Origin: Streptomyces liliifuscus
Lineage (GTDB): Bacteria; Actinomycetota; Actinomycetes; Streptomycetales; Streptomycetaceae
DNA: 64,000 nt
Direction of reading: 5' to 3'
NCBI RefSeq assembly: GCF_016598615.1
Contig: NZ_CP066831.1
Location: 6,200,001-6,264,000, forward strand
The position numbers were made by a program, and so were the translations under genes. The notes beneath the pieces are model-generated. The model was not told the DNA's origin. It worked only from the letters and a program-made list of their open reading frames with translations, and did no database searches. Each line of letters opens with the position of its first letter. Within the stretch, counting starts at the first letter, position 1. Shown piece by piece: positions 40,825 through 49,481 of this stretch.

Positions 40825-42726
40825 GTGTCCCGCGATCCCTCCGACAATCCCGAGCTCGTCATCCCTGAACCCGAGGTCAGGCGGCTCGACGGGGTCGTGC
40901 GTGAGGTCTCGGTGCCCCCGATGGTGTACGCCGTGACGCACGGCTCGCTCGCGGACATCCCCTTCGACAACGCGGAACAGGCGCCCGACGACCCGGTGCT
41001 CAGCAGGAAGGGGGCGGACGGCAGCTGGACGGACGTCACGGCCGCCGAGTTCGCGGCCGAGGTGCTGGCGGTCGCCAAGGGGCTGATCGCGGAGGGGCTG
41101 CTGCCGGGCGACCGGCTCGCGATCATGGCGCGTACGACGTACGAGTGGACGCTGCTGGACTTCGCTGCCTGGGCGGCCGGGCTTGTCACCGTCCCGGTCT
41201 ACCCCACCTCGTCGATCTTCCAGACCCGTTGGATCCTCCAGGACTCCGGCGCGGTGGCGATCGCCGTCGAGCATGTGGCGCAGGCCGCCGCGCTCGGCCC
41301 GGAGCGCGACCGGCTCCCCGACGTCCGCCACATGTGGGTCTTCGAGAAGGGGCACACCGAGCGCCTCGCCGAGCTCGGGCGTGATGTGCCGGACCAGGAG
41401 GTCGCGGTACGCCGTGGCGTCCTCGGCCCCGACTCGCTCGCGACGATCATGTACACCTCGGGCACCACGGGCCGGCCCAAGGGCTGCGCGCTGACCCACG
41501 CCAACTTCTTCGCCGAGGTCGACAACGCCGTCCAACTGCTCCACCCGGTCTTCAAGTCCACCTTCAAGGACCCGGCGTCCACGCTCCTCTACCTGCCCCT
41601 CTCGCACGTCTTCGGCCGGATGGTCGCCGTCGCCTGTATGCGGGCCCGGGTCCGCCTGGGCCATGCGCCGAGCATCCGTACGGAGGAACTGCTGGCCGAC
41701 CTCGCCGGCTTCAGCCCGACCTTCCTCCTGGCCATCCCGTACGTGCTGGAGAAGGTCTACAACACCGGCCGTGCGACCGCCGAGAAGATGGGCCGCGCCG
41801 CCTCCTTCGACCGGGCGGCCCGCGTGGCGCGCGGCTACGGCGAGGCGCTGGAGGCCCAGCAGCACGGCACGGGTCCGGGGCCGGGTGCCAAGCTCAAGGC
41901 GGCCCGCGCCCTCTACGACCCGCTCGTCTACCGCCGGATCCGCGCGGCCCTCGGCGGGAAGGTCCGCCAGGTCGTCTGCGGCGGCTCCCCGCTCGGGCGC
42001 CGCCTCGCCTCCTTCTACGCCGGCGCGGGCATCCAGGTCTTCGAGGGCTACGGCCTCACCGAGTCGACGGCCGCCGCGACGCTCACCTATCCGCACCGGC
42101 CTCGGCTCGGCACGGTCGGCTGGCCGCTGCCCGGTACGCGGGTCCGGATCGCGCAGGACGGCGAGATCCTGCTCAGCGGGGAGCAGGTGTTCCGCGGTTA
42201 CTGGGATCCGCAGGCGGGTGGGGTGGTGCCGGCCGATCAGGAGGGCTGGTTCGCCACCGGTGACCTGGGCGAGCTGGACGACGACGGGTACCTCACCATC
42301 ACCGGTCGGAAGAAGGACATCCTCGTCACCACCAGCGGCAAGAACGTGGCTCCCGCGCCGCTGGAGGACTGGCTCCGGGCCCATCCCCTCATCAACCAGT
42401 GCGTGGTCGTAGGCGACAACCGGCCCTACATCACTGCCCTGTTGACTCTCGACGCCGAGGGCATGGCCCACTGGTGCCGGATGACCGCCAAGTCGGACGT
42501 CCCGGTCGCCACGTTGGTCACCGACCCCGAGCTTCTCACCGTTCTCCAGCGGGCCATCGACGACGCCAACCGCCTTGTCTCCCGGGCCGAATCCATCCGC
42601 CGGTTCACCGTGTTGCCGCTGAACTTCACTGAGACGGCGGGGCACTTGACCCCCACGATGAAGCTCCGCCGGGCTGTGGTGACGAGAGAGTTCGCCCGAG
42701 AAATAGACGAACTGTACGCGGAGTAG
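40825..42726 (+). CDS. AMP-forming long-chain acyl-CoA synthetase (FadD15-like)
   Basis: 633 residues, GTG start behind AGGAG. ATP motif YTSGTTGRPKG (about residue 210), adenylate motif GYGLTESTAAA, and the motif region WFATGDLGELDDDGYLTITGRKKDILVTTSGKNVAP. C-terminal Lys in TPTMKLRR. Long-chain type with the extended N-terminus. It activates fatty acids for the neighbouring lipid genes. The 217 bp before it hold no gene. Confidence 0.94.
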   Translation: MSRDPSDNPELVIPEPEVRRLDGVVREVSVPPMVYAVTHGSLADIPFDNAEQAPDDPVLSRKGADGSWTDVTAAEFAAEVLAVAKGLIAEGLLPGDRLAIMARTTYEWTLLDFAAWAAGLVTVPVYPTSSIFQTRWILQDSGAVAIAVEHVAQAAALGPERDRLPDVRHMWVFEKGHTERLAELGRDVPDQEVAVRRGVLGPDSLATIMYTSGTTGRPKGCALTHANFFAEVDNAVQLLHPVFKSTFKDPASTLLYLPLSHVFGRMVAVACMRARVRLGHAPSIRTEELLADLAGFSPTFLLAIPYVLEKVYNTGRATAEKMGRAASFDRAARVARGYGEALEAQQHGTGPGPGAKLKAARALYDPLVYRRIRAALGGKVRQVVCGGSPLGRRLASFYAGAGIQVFEGYGLTESTAAATLTYPHRPRLGTVGWPLPGTRVRIAQDGEILLSGEQVFRGYWDPQAGGVVPADQEGWFATGDLGELDDDGYLTITGRKKDILVTTSGKNVAPAPLEDWLRAHPLINQCVVVGDNRPYITALLTLDAEGMAHWCRMTAKSDVPVATLVTDPELLTVLQRAIDDANRLVSRAESIRRFTVLPLNFTETAGHLTPTMKLRRAVVTREFAREIDELYAE

Positions 42727-42890
42727 CGTGAGGCGGCGGTGACGTGACCGGCTCGTGACCGCGTTTCGCGGGCGGTGCACCCAACTGTCCTCCCAGGCGC
42801 CTCCTCGACCCGCCGCCCATGCCCGTTCGGCCACCTCGGCCACTTGCGTCCCGGCGTATCAGCAGGGCTGTCGGTTGTTCGCAACTATGC

Positions 42891-42913
42891 GCCTCCAAAG
42901 GTGAGTTGGAGGC
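42891..42913. promoter_or_regulatory. Inverted repeat upstream of the STAND gene pair
   Basis: GCCTCCAA (42891-42898) and TTGGAGGC (42906-42913) are perfect complements with a 7-bp spacer. It may be the terminator of the acyl-CoA ligase gene or an operator of the downstream pair; the 260-bp gap otherwise holds no gene. Confidence 0.5.
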
Positions 42914-42986
42914 ATTTCAGGCAGTCGAGTTACGCGCTACGTTCGCAGCACGGACGGAGCACCCGGCAGAAAGGGGTGTCGGGATT

Positions 42987-43481
42987 GTGGAACAGACACT
43001 GCTGAATCTGGCGGCAGCGGGCGCATCAGCCGTGGTGGCTGCGGCCGGCACAGAAGCCTGGGCAGGCATACGGCAGGCCGTAGCCCGGTGGTTCGGCCGG
43101 GACAGCGGCCTTCGGGCCGACGCGGAGCTACGGCTCCTGGACGGTACGAGGGCCGTGCTGGACGTTGCCACCCTTGCGGATCCGGATGACGTGCTTGGCG
43201 CTGAGAGGGACTTCTGGCATAGACGGTTCGTGGAGCTGCTGGAGTCTCTGGAGGGGGAGCAGCGCGATGCGGCCGGACGTGAGTTGGAGGCCCTGCTAAG
43301 GGCGCACGGCCGTGGTTCGGAGCGCTCGGGCGGTTTAGGAGGGCCTTCGGTCACGGGTGGGGGGAATGCGGCCATCGGTCGCAATGTGACGCAGGTCGAA
43401 ACTGTCCACGGATCCATGACCATCAACTACGGCGCTGGTGCCCCCGGAAACCCTTCTCCGCCGGACCCGCCCAGGGAATGA
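42987..43481 (+). CDS. Small companion protein of the STAND NTPase
   Basis: 164 residues from the GTG at 42987; start is uncertain because the frame stays open upstream, with AAGGGG about 11 nt away. A hydrophobic helix LLNLAAAGASAVVAAAGTEAW is followed by RQAVARWFGRDS, a charged helical middle and a C-terminal Gly/Asn-rich segment (GGPSVTGGGNAAIGRNVTQVETVHGSMTINYG) of repeated short strands. No known catalytic motif. The gene overlaps the NTPase by ATGA, so the two are made together. It may be the effector or adaptor of the unit; unknown. Confidence 0.75.
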   Translation: MEQTLLNLAAAGASAVVAAAGTEAWAGIRQAVARWFGRDSGLRADAELRLLDGTRAVLDVATLADPDDVLGAERDFWHRRFVELLESLEGEQRDAAGRELEALLRAHGRGSERSGGLGGPSVTGGGNAAIGRNVTQVETVHGSMTINYGAGAPGNPSPPDPPRE

Positions 43482-46400
43482 ACGGGCCGGCGACTTCTAG
43501 CCATTCCCAAGACAGTTGGCCGATCCGCGTCGGCACGCTGCCCACGGTGGTGCACTTCTTCCAGGAGCGAGAGGCGGACCGCCAGCTCGCCAGGGAGATG
43601 GATCAGGGCGGCACGACCGTGCTCGGCCAGGTGGTCACTGGTACGGGGGGTGTTGGCAAGACGCAGATTGCGGCCCGCTACACAAGGCAACTCTGGCTCA
43701 GTGATCAACTCGACCTGCTGGTGTGGGTCAAGGCGTCCCACCGCAAGGACGTGGTGTCCGCCTACGCCGAGGCCGCGTCTCGGGTGTTCGGCGACCGCAC
43801 AGGCGATGCTGAGCAGGATGCACTCCGGTTCGTGGACTGGCTTGAGCAGCAGCCGCCAAGTGCCGACCGTACGCCAGCGCGTCGGTGGATGGTTGTGCTG
43901 GATGACCTCGTCCGGCCTGACCGCATGACGGGATTGTGGCCCAAGGCCAGTCCCGTCGGACGGACCCTGGTCACCACGCGCAGCCGCGACCCGGTTCTGA
44001 CGAGCTACGGACGTCGCTGTCTCGAGGTCGGGATGTTCACCGAGGACCAGGCAGTCGCCTATTTGACACGGGTGCTCAGCGACCGGGAACAGCCGCGTGA
44101 GGAACTCGTCGGGCTCGCCCGGGATCTCGGATGCCTTCCGCTGGCGCTGGCCCAGGCGGGTGCCTACATTCTGGGCAGCCGCGGACTGAACTGTGCCGAC
44201 TACCGGGCTCTTTTGGCCGATCGGGCCCGAGAGTTGCCTGGATTGTTCGAGCTGCGGGGCGTGATACTCCCCGACGACCAGAGCGCCAACGTGGCGGCCA
44301 CCTGGGCTCTGTCGTTCGACGAGGCGGACAGGGTGCACGGGGGCGGCCTGGTGCGGCCCCTGTTCGGTCTCGTCTCCGTGCTGGACCCGGGTGGCATACC
44401 GATCTCGGTCCTCACCAGTGAGCCGGCCCTTGCCCATCTTGCGGAACACCGCACCCCCCGTTGCGCGGAGGAACCCGACCCGTCGGAACCGTTCCGAGGC
44501 CACGGCGCGGCTTCGCCCGTACAGGACGGGACGTCGACCAACGCGGACGACGCAGTCGATGTGCTGCGCATTCTGCATGACCTCAACCTGGTTGACTTCA
44601 CGCCTGGGACTCCGCACCGTGCCGTCCGGGTCCACCAGCTCACCCAGAGAGCGTTCCACGATGCCAAGTCCGTCGAGGATCGGCAGCAGATCTTTCGTGC
44701 GGCCGCCGACGCCCTGGCTGCGGCCTGGCCCGAGGTCGAACGGGAGATCGCGCTCGGCCAGTCCCTGCGCGCCAACTCGGACGTGCTCATGGAAGTCTCG
44801 GGCAACACCCTGTGGGAATCCGGCGTTCACCCGGTACTCCTCCGGGCGGGCGAAAGCCTCGAAGATTGCGAGCAACTTGCGGCCGCCACCGTCCACTTTC
44901 AGACTCTTCACGATCTGATCCGGGAACGTCTCAGCTCCGACCACGCCGACACGCTGACCGTGCGCCGTCATCTGGCGGATCTGCGGGTGATGGCTGGAGA
45001 TTCGGAAGGAGCGGTCGGCGACCTGGAAATGCTGCAAGCCGACTCGGAGAGGGTGCTTGGTCCCGACCACCCCGACACGCTGAGTGTCCGGCATGTACTT
45101 GCCTACGCGCGCGGTTTTTCGGGCGATGTTGCCGGAGCCGTCGTTGGGTTTGAGCAACTGCTGGTCGTCCGGGAGTTGGTATTGGGGCCGGACCACCCGG
45201 AGACACTGACTACTCGTGGCTTTCTCGCTGTGTGGTGGACCGAGGCAGGGGACGTGGAAGGCGGCTTGATCGCCCTTGAGCAGCTCATGACCGACCGTGA
45301 GCTGGTGCGGGGTCCGGACCATCCCGACGTCCTCACCACGCGGGGCAACTTGGCCCGGTTTCGCGGAGATGCAGGGGATCCTGCCGGTGCGGTGGCGAGC
45401 TTCGAGCTACTGCTGCCGGATGCGGAGCGGGTGCTGGGCCCCGCTCACGCCGACACCTTGAATTTCAGGCATCAACTGGCTTTGTGGCGCGGCAGGTCCG
45501 GCGATGTGGCCGGAGCGCTGGCCGACCTCGAACGGCTACTGACCGTCCGTGAACGGCTACTCGGCCCGGACAACCGGAGCACGTTGTCCACGCGGCACAG
45601 CCTGGCCTACTGGCGGGCGGAGATCGGTGACAATGCCAGCGCGATGAACGCGTACCGACGGTTGATCGTCGATGAGGAGCGGGTCCTGGGAGTCGACCAC
45701 AGTGACACTGACGCCGCTCGTCGGAATCTCATCTTCGAACTGCTCGATTACGGTCGGCGGCTGTTGGCGGCACAGACTGCCGTCCCCCTCGATCGCGCCT
45801 ACAGCGCCACGACTTTCACGAAAGGGAGTGCCGCCATGGCGGACGAAGCCGTGCCTCAGGACCACGACGGGTTCGAGGGGGCACTTGATGCCTTCAAAGA
45901 AGCGCTCTCCCTCACTGATCCTGAAGGATCCCCGGGGGCGTACGGCGTCGTGCTCCACGACATCGCGGATACGTACCGAGCGATGGGTGAACTGCCCTTG
46001 GCGATCGACCACTACGAGCAGGCTGTCTCCTACAAGAAGCGTGAGGACGATCTCAGTGACCTGGCCGCCACCATGGTCGACTTGGTGAACTGCTTCATCA
46101 GCAGCAACCGGAGGATCGAGGCGGGCTCCCTTCTGGAGGACACGGTCCAGGTCCTCGACGGAGTCCCGGCGAGCGAACGGTCGGCGTTCTCGTACCACAG
46201 CGTGGGCATGTCTTACGAGAGGTTGGGGAAAGGTGGCACGGAGGGTGCCTACGAGGCGGCCCTGAAGGCATTCGGGGTGACTCTCTCGCTCCTTGATGCG
46301 AAGGCCGACGCCGGCTCGTATGCCACAGTGCTGAACAAGATCGGTGACATTTACAAGGCGCAGGAGCGGCTCGCGGAGAGCCTCGCTGCCTATTCGGATG

Positions 46401-46627
46401 CCGTTGAACACATGCGGCGCGTTCCGGATGCCAGGGTGTCGCTCGCGGCCATGCTGATCGACCAGGGTCGGATGATGCGCCGCACCGCCGCGCACGGATC
46501 CAATGGGAAACAGGACGGTGCGCCGACAGGCCTCCAGAATCCCGCCGCAGTATCGAAGGGGGGTCACTCACAGGACCCTCAGCAGGGCGTTTCTCCCGCA
46601 GATTTGCCCCGGTTGGAGAATGATTGA
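43478..46627 (+). CDS. NB-ARC/STAND NTPase with TPR repeats
   Basis: 1049 residues. Walker A TGTGGVGKTQIA (Lys about 61) and Walker B RWMVVLDDLVRP (Asp about 142-143), then the NB-ARC features TLVTTRSRDPVL, LARDLGCLPLALAQAGAYI and the winged-helix region. From about 485 to 755 come six to seven 42-residue TPRs of the kinesin-light-chain type (repeat core LGPDHPDTLSVRHVLA). A second TPR block spans 790-1000. There is no effector domain on this protein. Third-position GC is lower than in neighbours, a sign of recent transfer. STAND NTPases switch from ADP to ATP upon sensing ligand; defence or signalling is likely but unproven. Confidence 0.92.
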   Translation: MNGPATSSHSQDSWPIRVGTLPTVVHFFQEREADRQLAREMDQGGTTVLGQVVTGTGGVGKTQIAARYTRQLWLSDQLDLLVWVKASHRKDVVSAYAEAASRVFGDRTGDAEQDALRFVDWLEQQPPSADRTPARRWMVVLDDLVRPDRMTGLWPKASPVGRTLVTTRSRDPVLTSYGRRCLEVGMFTEDQAVAYLTRVLSDREQPREELVGLARDLGCLPLALAQAGAYILGSRGLNCADYRALLADRARELPGLFELRGVILPDDQSANVAATWALSFDEADRVHGGGLVRPLFGLVSVLDPGGIPISVLTSEPALAHLAEHRTPRCAEEPDPSEPFRGHGAASPVQDGTSTNADDAVDVLRILHDLNLVDFTPGTPHRAVRVHQLTQRAFHDAKSVEDRQQIFRAAADALAAAWPEVEREIALGQSLRANSDVLMEVSGNTLWESGVHPVLLRAGESLEDCEQLAAATVHFQTLHDLIRERLSSDHADTLTVRRHLADLRVMAGDSEGAVGDLEMLQADSERVLGPDHPDTLSVRHVLAYARGFSGDVAGAVVGFEQLLVVRELVLGPDHPETLTTRGFLAVWWTEAGDVEGGLIALEQLMTDRELVRGPDHPDVLTTRGNLARFRGDAGDPAGAVASFELLLPDAERVLGPAHADTLNFRHQLALWRGRSGDVAGALADLERLLTVRERLLGPDNRSTLSTRHSLAYWRAEIGDNASAMNAYRRLIVDEERVLGVDHSDTDAARRNLIFELLDYGRRLLAAQTAVPLDRAYSATTFTKGSAAMADEAVPQDHDGFEGALDAFKEALSLTDPEGSPGAYGVVLHDIADTYRAMGELPLAIDHYEQAVSYKKREDDLSDLAATMVDLVNCFISSNRRIEAGSLLEDTVQVLDGVPASERSAFSYHSVGMSYERLGKGGTEGAYEAALKAFGVTLSLLDAKADAGSYATVLNKIGDIYKAQERLAESLAAYSDAVEHMRRVPDARVSLAAMLIDQGRMMRRTAAHGSNGKQDGAPTGLQNPAAVSKGGHSQDPQQGVSPADLPRLEND

Positions 46628-47272
46628 TGAGCTGGTTCACCTCGTAGACCGAGGACGCCGCCCTCGGTCGGGGCACGTGTAGTGAGCAGGTGACGGCAAT
46701 GCAGCAGTTCCTGGGGCCGACAACTCATGGATTAAGTTGGGCGGTTCGACCAGTCCGTGCGGAGGCCAGCCGGAGGCGTAGGTGCCCGCGGTGAACGTCA
46801 CCGCCAGGGACTTGGCGGCTCCGAGCATCGAGGCTCGTCGTACGACCGCGTCCTTGCGCATTACCAGTCTCGCCAGAACGGCAAGGAAGGCGGCGTCCAG
46901 CCCCAATGTGCTGGTATCGCCGTGATCCGCGTGGGCGAGGGACCGATGATCCACTTTGAATGGTCGAGCTCAGTGGAGACCCCGGACGAGCGCACGGTGG
47001 GATATTTGCCACGTACGGCTGGAACCTGGCAAGCGCGTGAGTCGAAACTGCACATTACGGGCCTGCTGAGTACCTCGTCGTGGCCATGGGCTGACTGATC
47101 GCTGGGCCGCGCACGGAGGCTGTGGAACTGGGCCCCGGCGATGACGTTCGTGCTAGTCGTGCAGCACATCCGAGGGCGCGCGGAATGCTGCGGCTGGGGC
47201 CGCCCTTGGGGGTGCGGAGGACTGCGTACCCAGCCCTCACGAACCCGCAGTCGTACAGTCGGGGCAGATTCC
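46628..47272. other. 645-bp gene-poor stretch, possible decayed DNA
   Basis: Several short frames overlap on both strands without a clear gene: 46637-46954 (-), 46725-47012 (-), and a 50-codon plus-strand frame starting ATG 46947 behind GAGGGACC (ending 47098). None has convincing codon use (the last has about two-thirds GC at third positions). Composition is less GC-rich than the neighbours. It looks like a scar at an insertion boundary between the STAND pair and the RpiR gene. Confidence 0.4.
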
Positions 47273-48178
47273 TTACCTGCGCTTCGGTTTCAGCAACTGT
47301 TCGCGCAGCGCAGTCAGTTGATGGGACGTCTCCACCGCTCGCGTCTCGTCGAGGGCCGTCAGGGCGAGGAGAAGCGCGTCGGCGACGACGAGCGCGGTGA
47401 GGGCCTCGGTCGTTATGCCCGTCGGCGTGTGCGGAGCGATGAGAACGGCGTCGACACTGGGCCCGTACAGCTCGGCGAGCTCGTCGGTGACGAGGACGAC
47501 CCGGGCGCCCACCGATCGAGCCCGCTCGGTGATGACCGTCAGCTCGGCCAGCGCACGACCGGGCTGGAAGATGACCACCGCGTCGCCCTGGCGCAGCCGG
47601 AGCAGCGGATCGGCGAGCGCGAACCCGGTCTCGCCGAGATGACGGGCCCGGCACCCGATGCGCCCGAGCGCCAACGCGAGGTGGCGCGCGGCGAGTTCGG
47701 AGGCCGCGACGCCGTAGCAGTGGATCTCGCCCGATTCCGCCGCCTCGGCCAGTATGCCGACCGCGTCCCGGAGCGCGTCACCGGGAGTGAGCCGCCGGGC
47801 GTGCTCGATCCGCTCCTGGGCCTCGTCGAAGACCTCGCCCCAGATGCCGTCAAGGTCCCGGCCCACATGGGCGATGCGCTGCTGGAGGCGCACCTCGGGC
47901 GCCACGGCCGAGGTGAAGTCGGAGGCCAGCTCCCGCTTGAGCGCGGGCAGCCCCGCGTAGTCGAGGCGCTGGAGGGTGCGGACGACGCTGGCGTTGCTGG
48001 TGCCGCTCGCGCTGCCCAGCTCCTGGGCGGACGCGAACAGCAGGGACTCCACGGGCGCGCTGACCAGGTGCTGCGCCACGGCCCGCTCGGAGGCGGACAG
48101 CGACTCCCACTTCTCGCGCACGGTCGCGCGCAGCCGGGCGAGACCCTCGCCGCCGCCCGGCTCCTCTGAAATATTCAT
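47273..48178 (-). CDS. RpiR-family transcriptional regulator
   Basis: 301 residues, start ATG 48178. N-terminal HTH: WESLSASERAVAQHLVSAPVESLLFASAQELGSASGTSNASVVRTLQRL. The C-terminal SIS (sugar isomerase-like) domain has CYGVAASELAARHLALALGRIG and VVIFQPGRALAELTVITERA. Divergent from the C45/transporter operon across a 121-bp gap with a long inverted repeat; probably its regulator, sensing a sugar-phosphate or related ligand. Confidence 0.93.
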   Translation of the reverse strand: MNISEEPGGGEGLARLRATVREKWESLSASERAVAQHLVSAPVESLLFASAQELGSASGTSNASVVRTLQRLDYAGLPALKRELASDFTSAVAPEVRLQQRIAHVGRDLDGIWGEVFDEAQERIEHARRLTPGDALRDAVGILAEAAESGEIHCYGVAASELAARHLALALGRIGCRARHLGETGFALADPLLRLRQGDAVVIFQPGRALAELTVITERARSVGARVVLVTDELAELYGPSVDAVLIAPHTPTGITTEALTALVVADALLLALTALDETRAVETSHQLTALREQLLKPKRR

Positions 48179-48208
48179 TACGGGTATTGACTCCGGTGTG
48201 ATTGCCGT

Positions 48209-48243
48209 TACTCTCCTGGGCAACGCATTCCAAAAGGAGAGTA
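48209..48243. promoter_or_regulatory. Operator with long-spaced 9-bp inverted repeat
   Basis: TACTCTCCT (48209-48217) and AGGAGAGTA (48235-48243) are perfect complements with a 17-bp spacer. GTAAC-CAAC-GTTAC follows at 48248-48261. Both lie in the relatively AT-rich divergent gap between RpiR and the C45 gene and are candidate RpiR sites. Confidence 0.65.
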
Positions 48244-48299
48244 TCTCGTAACCAACGTTACAGGACGGTTGCGGAGAGCTCTCCACCGCGAGGAGAAGA

Positions 48300-49481
48300 A
48301 TGGCACCCCGCACCCTCCCCATCATCGAGATCTCAGGCAACCCCCTGGACCGAGGCCGCCAGTACGGCGAAGCCGTCCGCCCCCGGCTGCACACCGCGCT
48401 CGCCTACTACGAAGAGGCGTTCGGACACTCGTCGGGCCTCACCTGGAAGCAGGTGACCGACCGCGCCGCCCGCTGGCTGGACCCCGTACGCGACTACGCC
48501 CCCGACCTCGTCGAGGAGATGAAGGGGATCGCCGACGGCGCGGGCGTGGACCTGCTCGACGTCCTCGCCCTCAACGCCCGCGGCGAGGTCATCTACGACC
48601 GCTCCTTCGCCAGGATGGCCGAAGGACGGCAGGAACTGGAGACCCCGGCCGAGGTGGCCGCCGAGGAACGCTCCGAGGGCTGCACCTCCTTCGCCCTCTA
48701 CGGGGAGGCCAGCGGCGACGGCCGGGTCTGGGCGGGCCAGAACTGGGACTGGCGTGCCGGTGTCTCCGACACGGTCGTCATGCTCCGTATCGTCCAGCCG
48801 CCGAAGCCCACCCTGATCATGCAGGTCGAGGCGGGCCAGATCGGCCGCCAGGGCGCCAACTCGGCGGGGATCGCGCTCAACGCGAACGGCCTGGGCGGGC
48901 GGTTCGACGACGCGGTGGGCCTGCCGCAGACCGTCGTACGACGCAGGGTCCTGGACCAGCACACCATCACCGACGCCCTCGAAGTGCTGTGCCGCACCCG
49001 CGCCCACATCGCCAGCAACGCCCTGCTGACCTGCCGCGAGGGATACGCCGTCGACCTGGAGACCACCCCCGCCGGGCACGGCTGGATGCATCCGACCGAC
49101 GGACTCCTCGTGCACGGCAACCACTATCAGGCGGGCGTCCCCGCCGCCCTCGCCGCCGGCTACCGGCCCCTGTCGTCGGACTCCCTGGTCCGGGTGCCGC
49201 GCGCCGAACAGGGCCTGCGCACCCTGCGCGGCTCCACCGGCCCCGACGAGAGCCGCAAGCTGATCAAGCAGGCCATGTCGGACCACCTCGGCCTCCCCGA
49301 GTCGCTGTGCACCCACCCCGACAGCCGCAGGCCCCGGGTCGAGCACTGGAAGACGCTCGTCTCCTCCTGCGTCGACCTGACCGGCGGCGACTACCACGTG
49401 ACCGCGGGCACGCCCTGCGACCGCGACTACCAGCACCTGCCCTGGAACCTGTACGACGGCCCTTACGGAGATGCCGGATGA
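48300..49481 (+). CDS. C45-family Ntn-hydrolase / autoproteolytic acyltransferase-like protein
   Basis: 393 residues, ATG after GAGGAG. N-terminal propeptide-like part about 1-127 (DRGRQYGEAVRPRLHTALAYYEEAF), then the nucleophile Cys at about 128 in SEGCTSFAL. This fits self-cleavage just before Cys as in penicillin acyl-CoA:6-APA acyltransferases. The core has WAGQNWDWRAG and a long beta-rich C-terminal half (LIMQVEAGQIGRQGANSAGIALNANGL). It lacks a signal peptide, so it acts on imported material. ATGA overlap with the transporter binding protein ties it to the imported substrate, probably an amide or peptide. Confidence 0.88.
   Translation: MAPRTLPIIEISGNPLDRGRQYGEAVRPRLHTALAYYEEAFGHSSGLTWKQVTDRAARWLDPVRDYAPDLVEEMKGIADGAGVDLLDVLALNARGEVIYDRSFARMAEGRQELETPAEVAAEERSEGCTSFALYGEASGDGRVWAGQNWDWRAGVSDTVVMLRIVQPPKPTLIMQVEAGQIGRQGANSAGIALNANGLGGRFDDAVGLPQTVVRRRVLDQHTITDALEVLCRTRAHIASNALLTCREGYAVDLETTPAGHGWMHPTDGLLVHGNHYQAGVPAALAAGYRPLSSDSLVRVPRAEQGLRTLRGSTGPDESRKLIKQAMSDHLGLPESLCTHPDSRRPRVEHWKTLVSSCVDLTGGDYHVTAGTPCDRDYQHLPWNLYDGPYGDAG

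Noticed and set aside
46947..47098. 50-codon plus-strand frame with a ribosome-site-like GAGGGACC
   Set aside because: Codon use is atypical (about two thirds GC at third positions) and the protein has no recognisable features; kept only as part of the scar.
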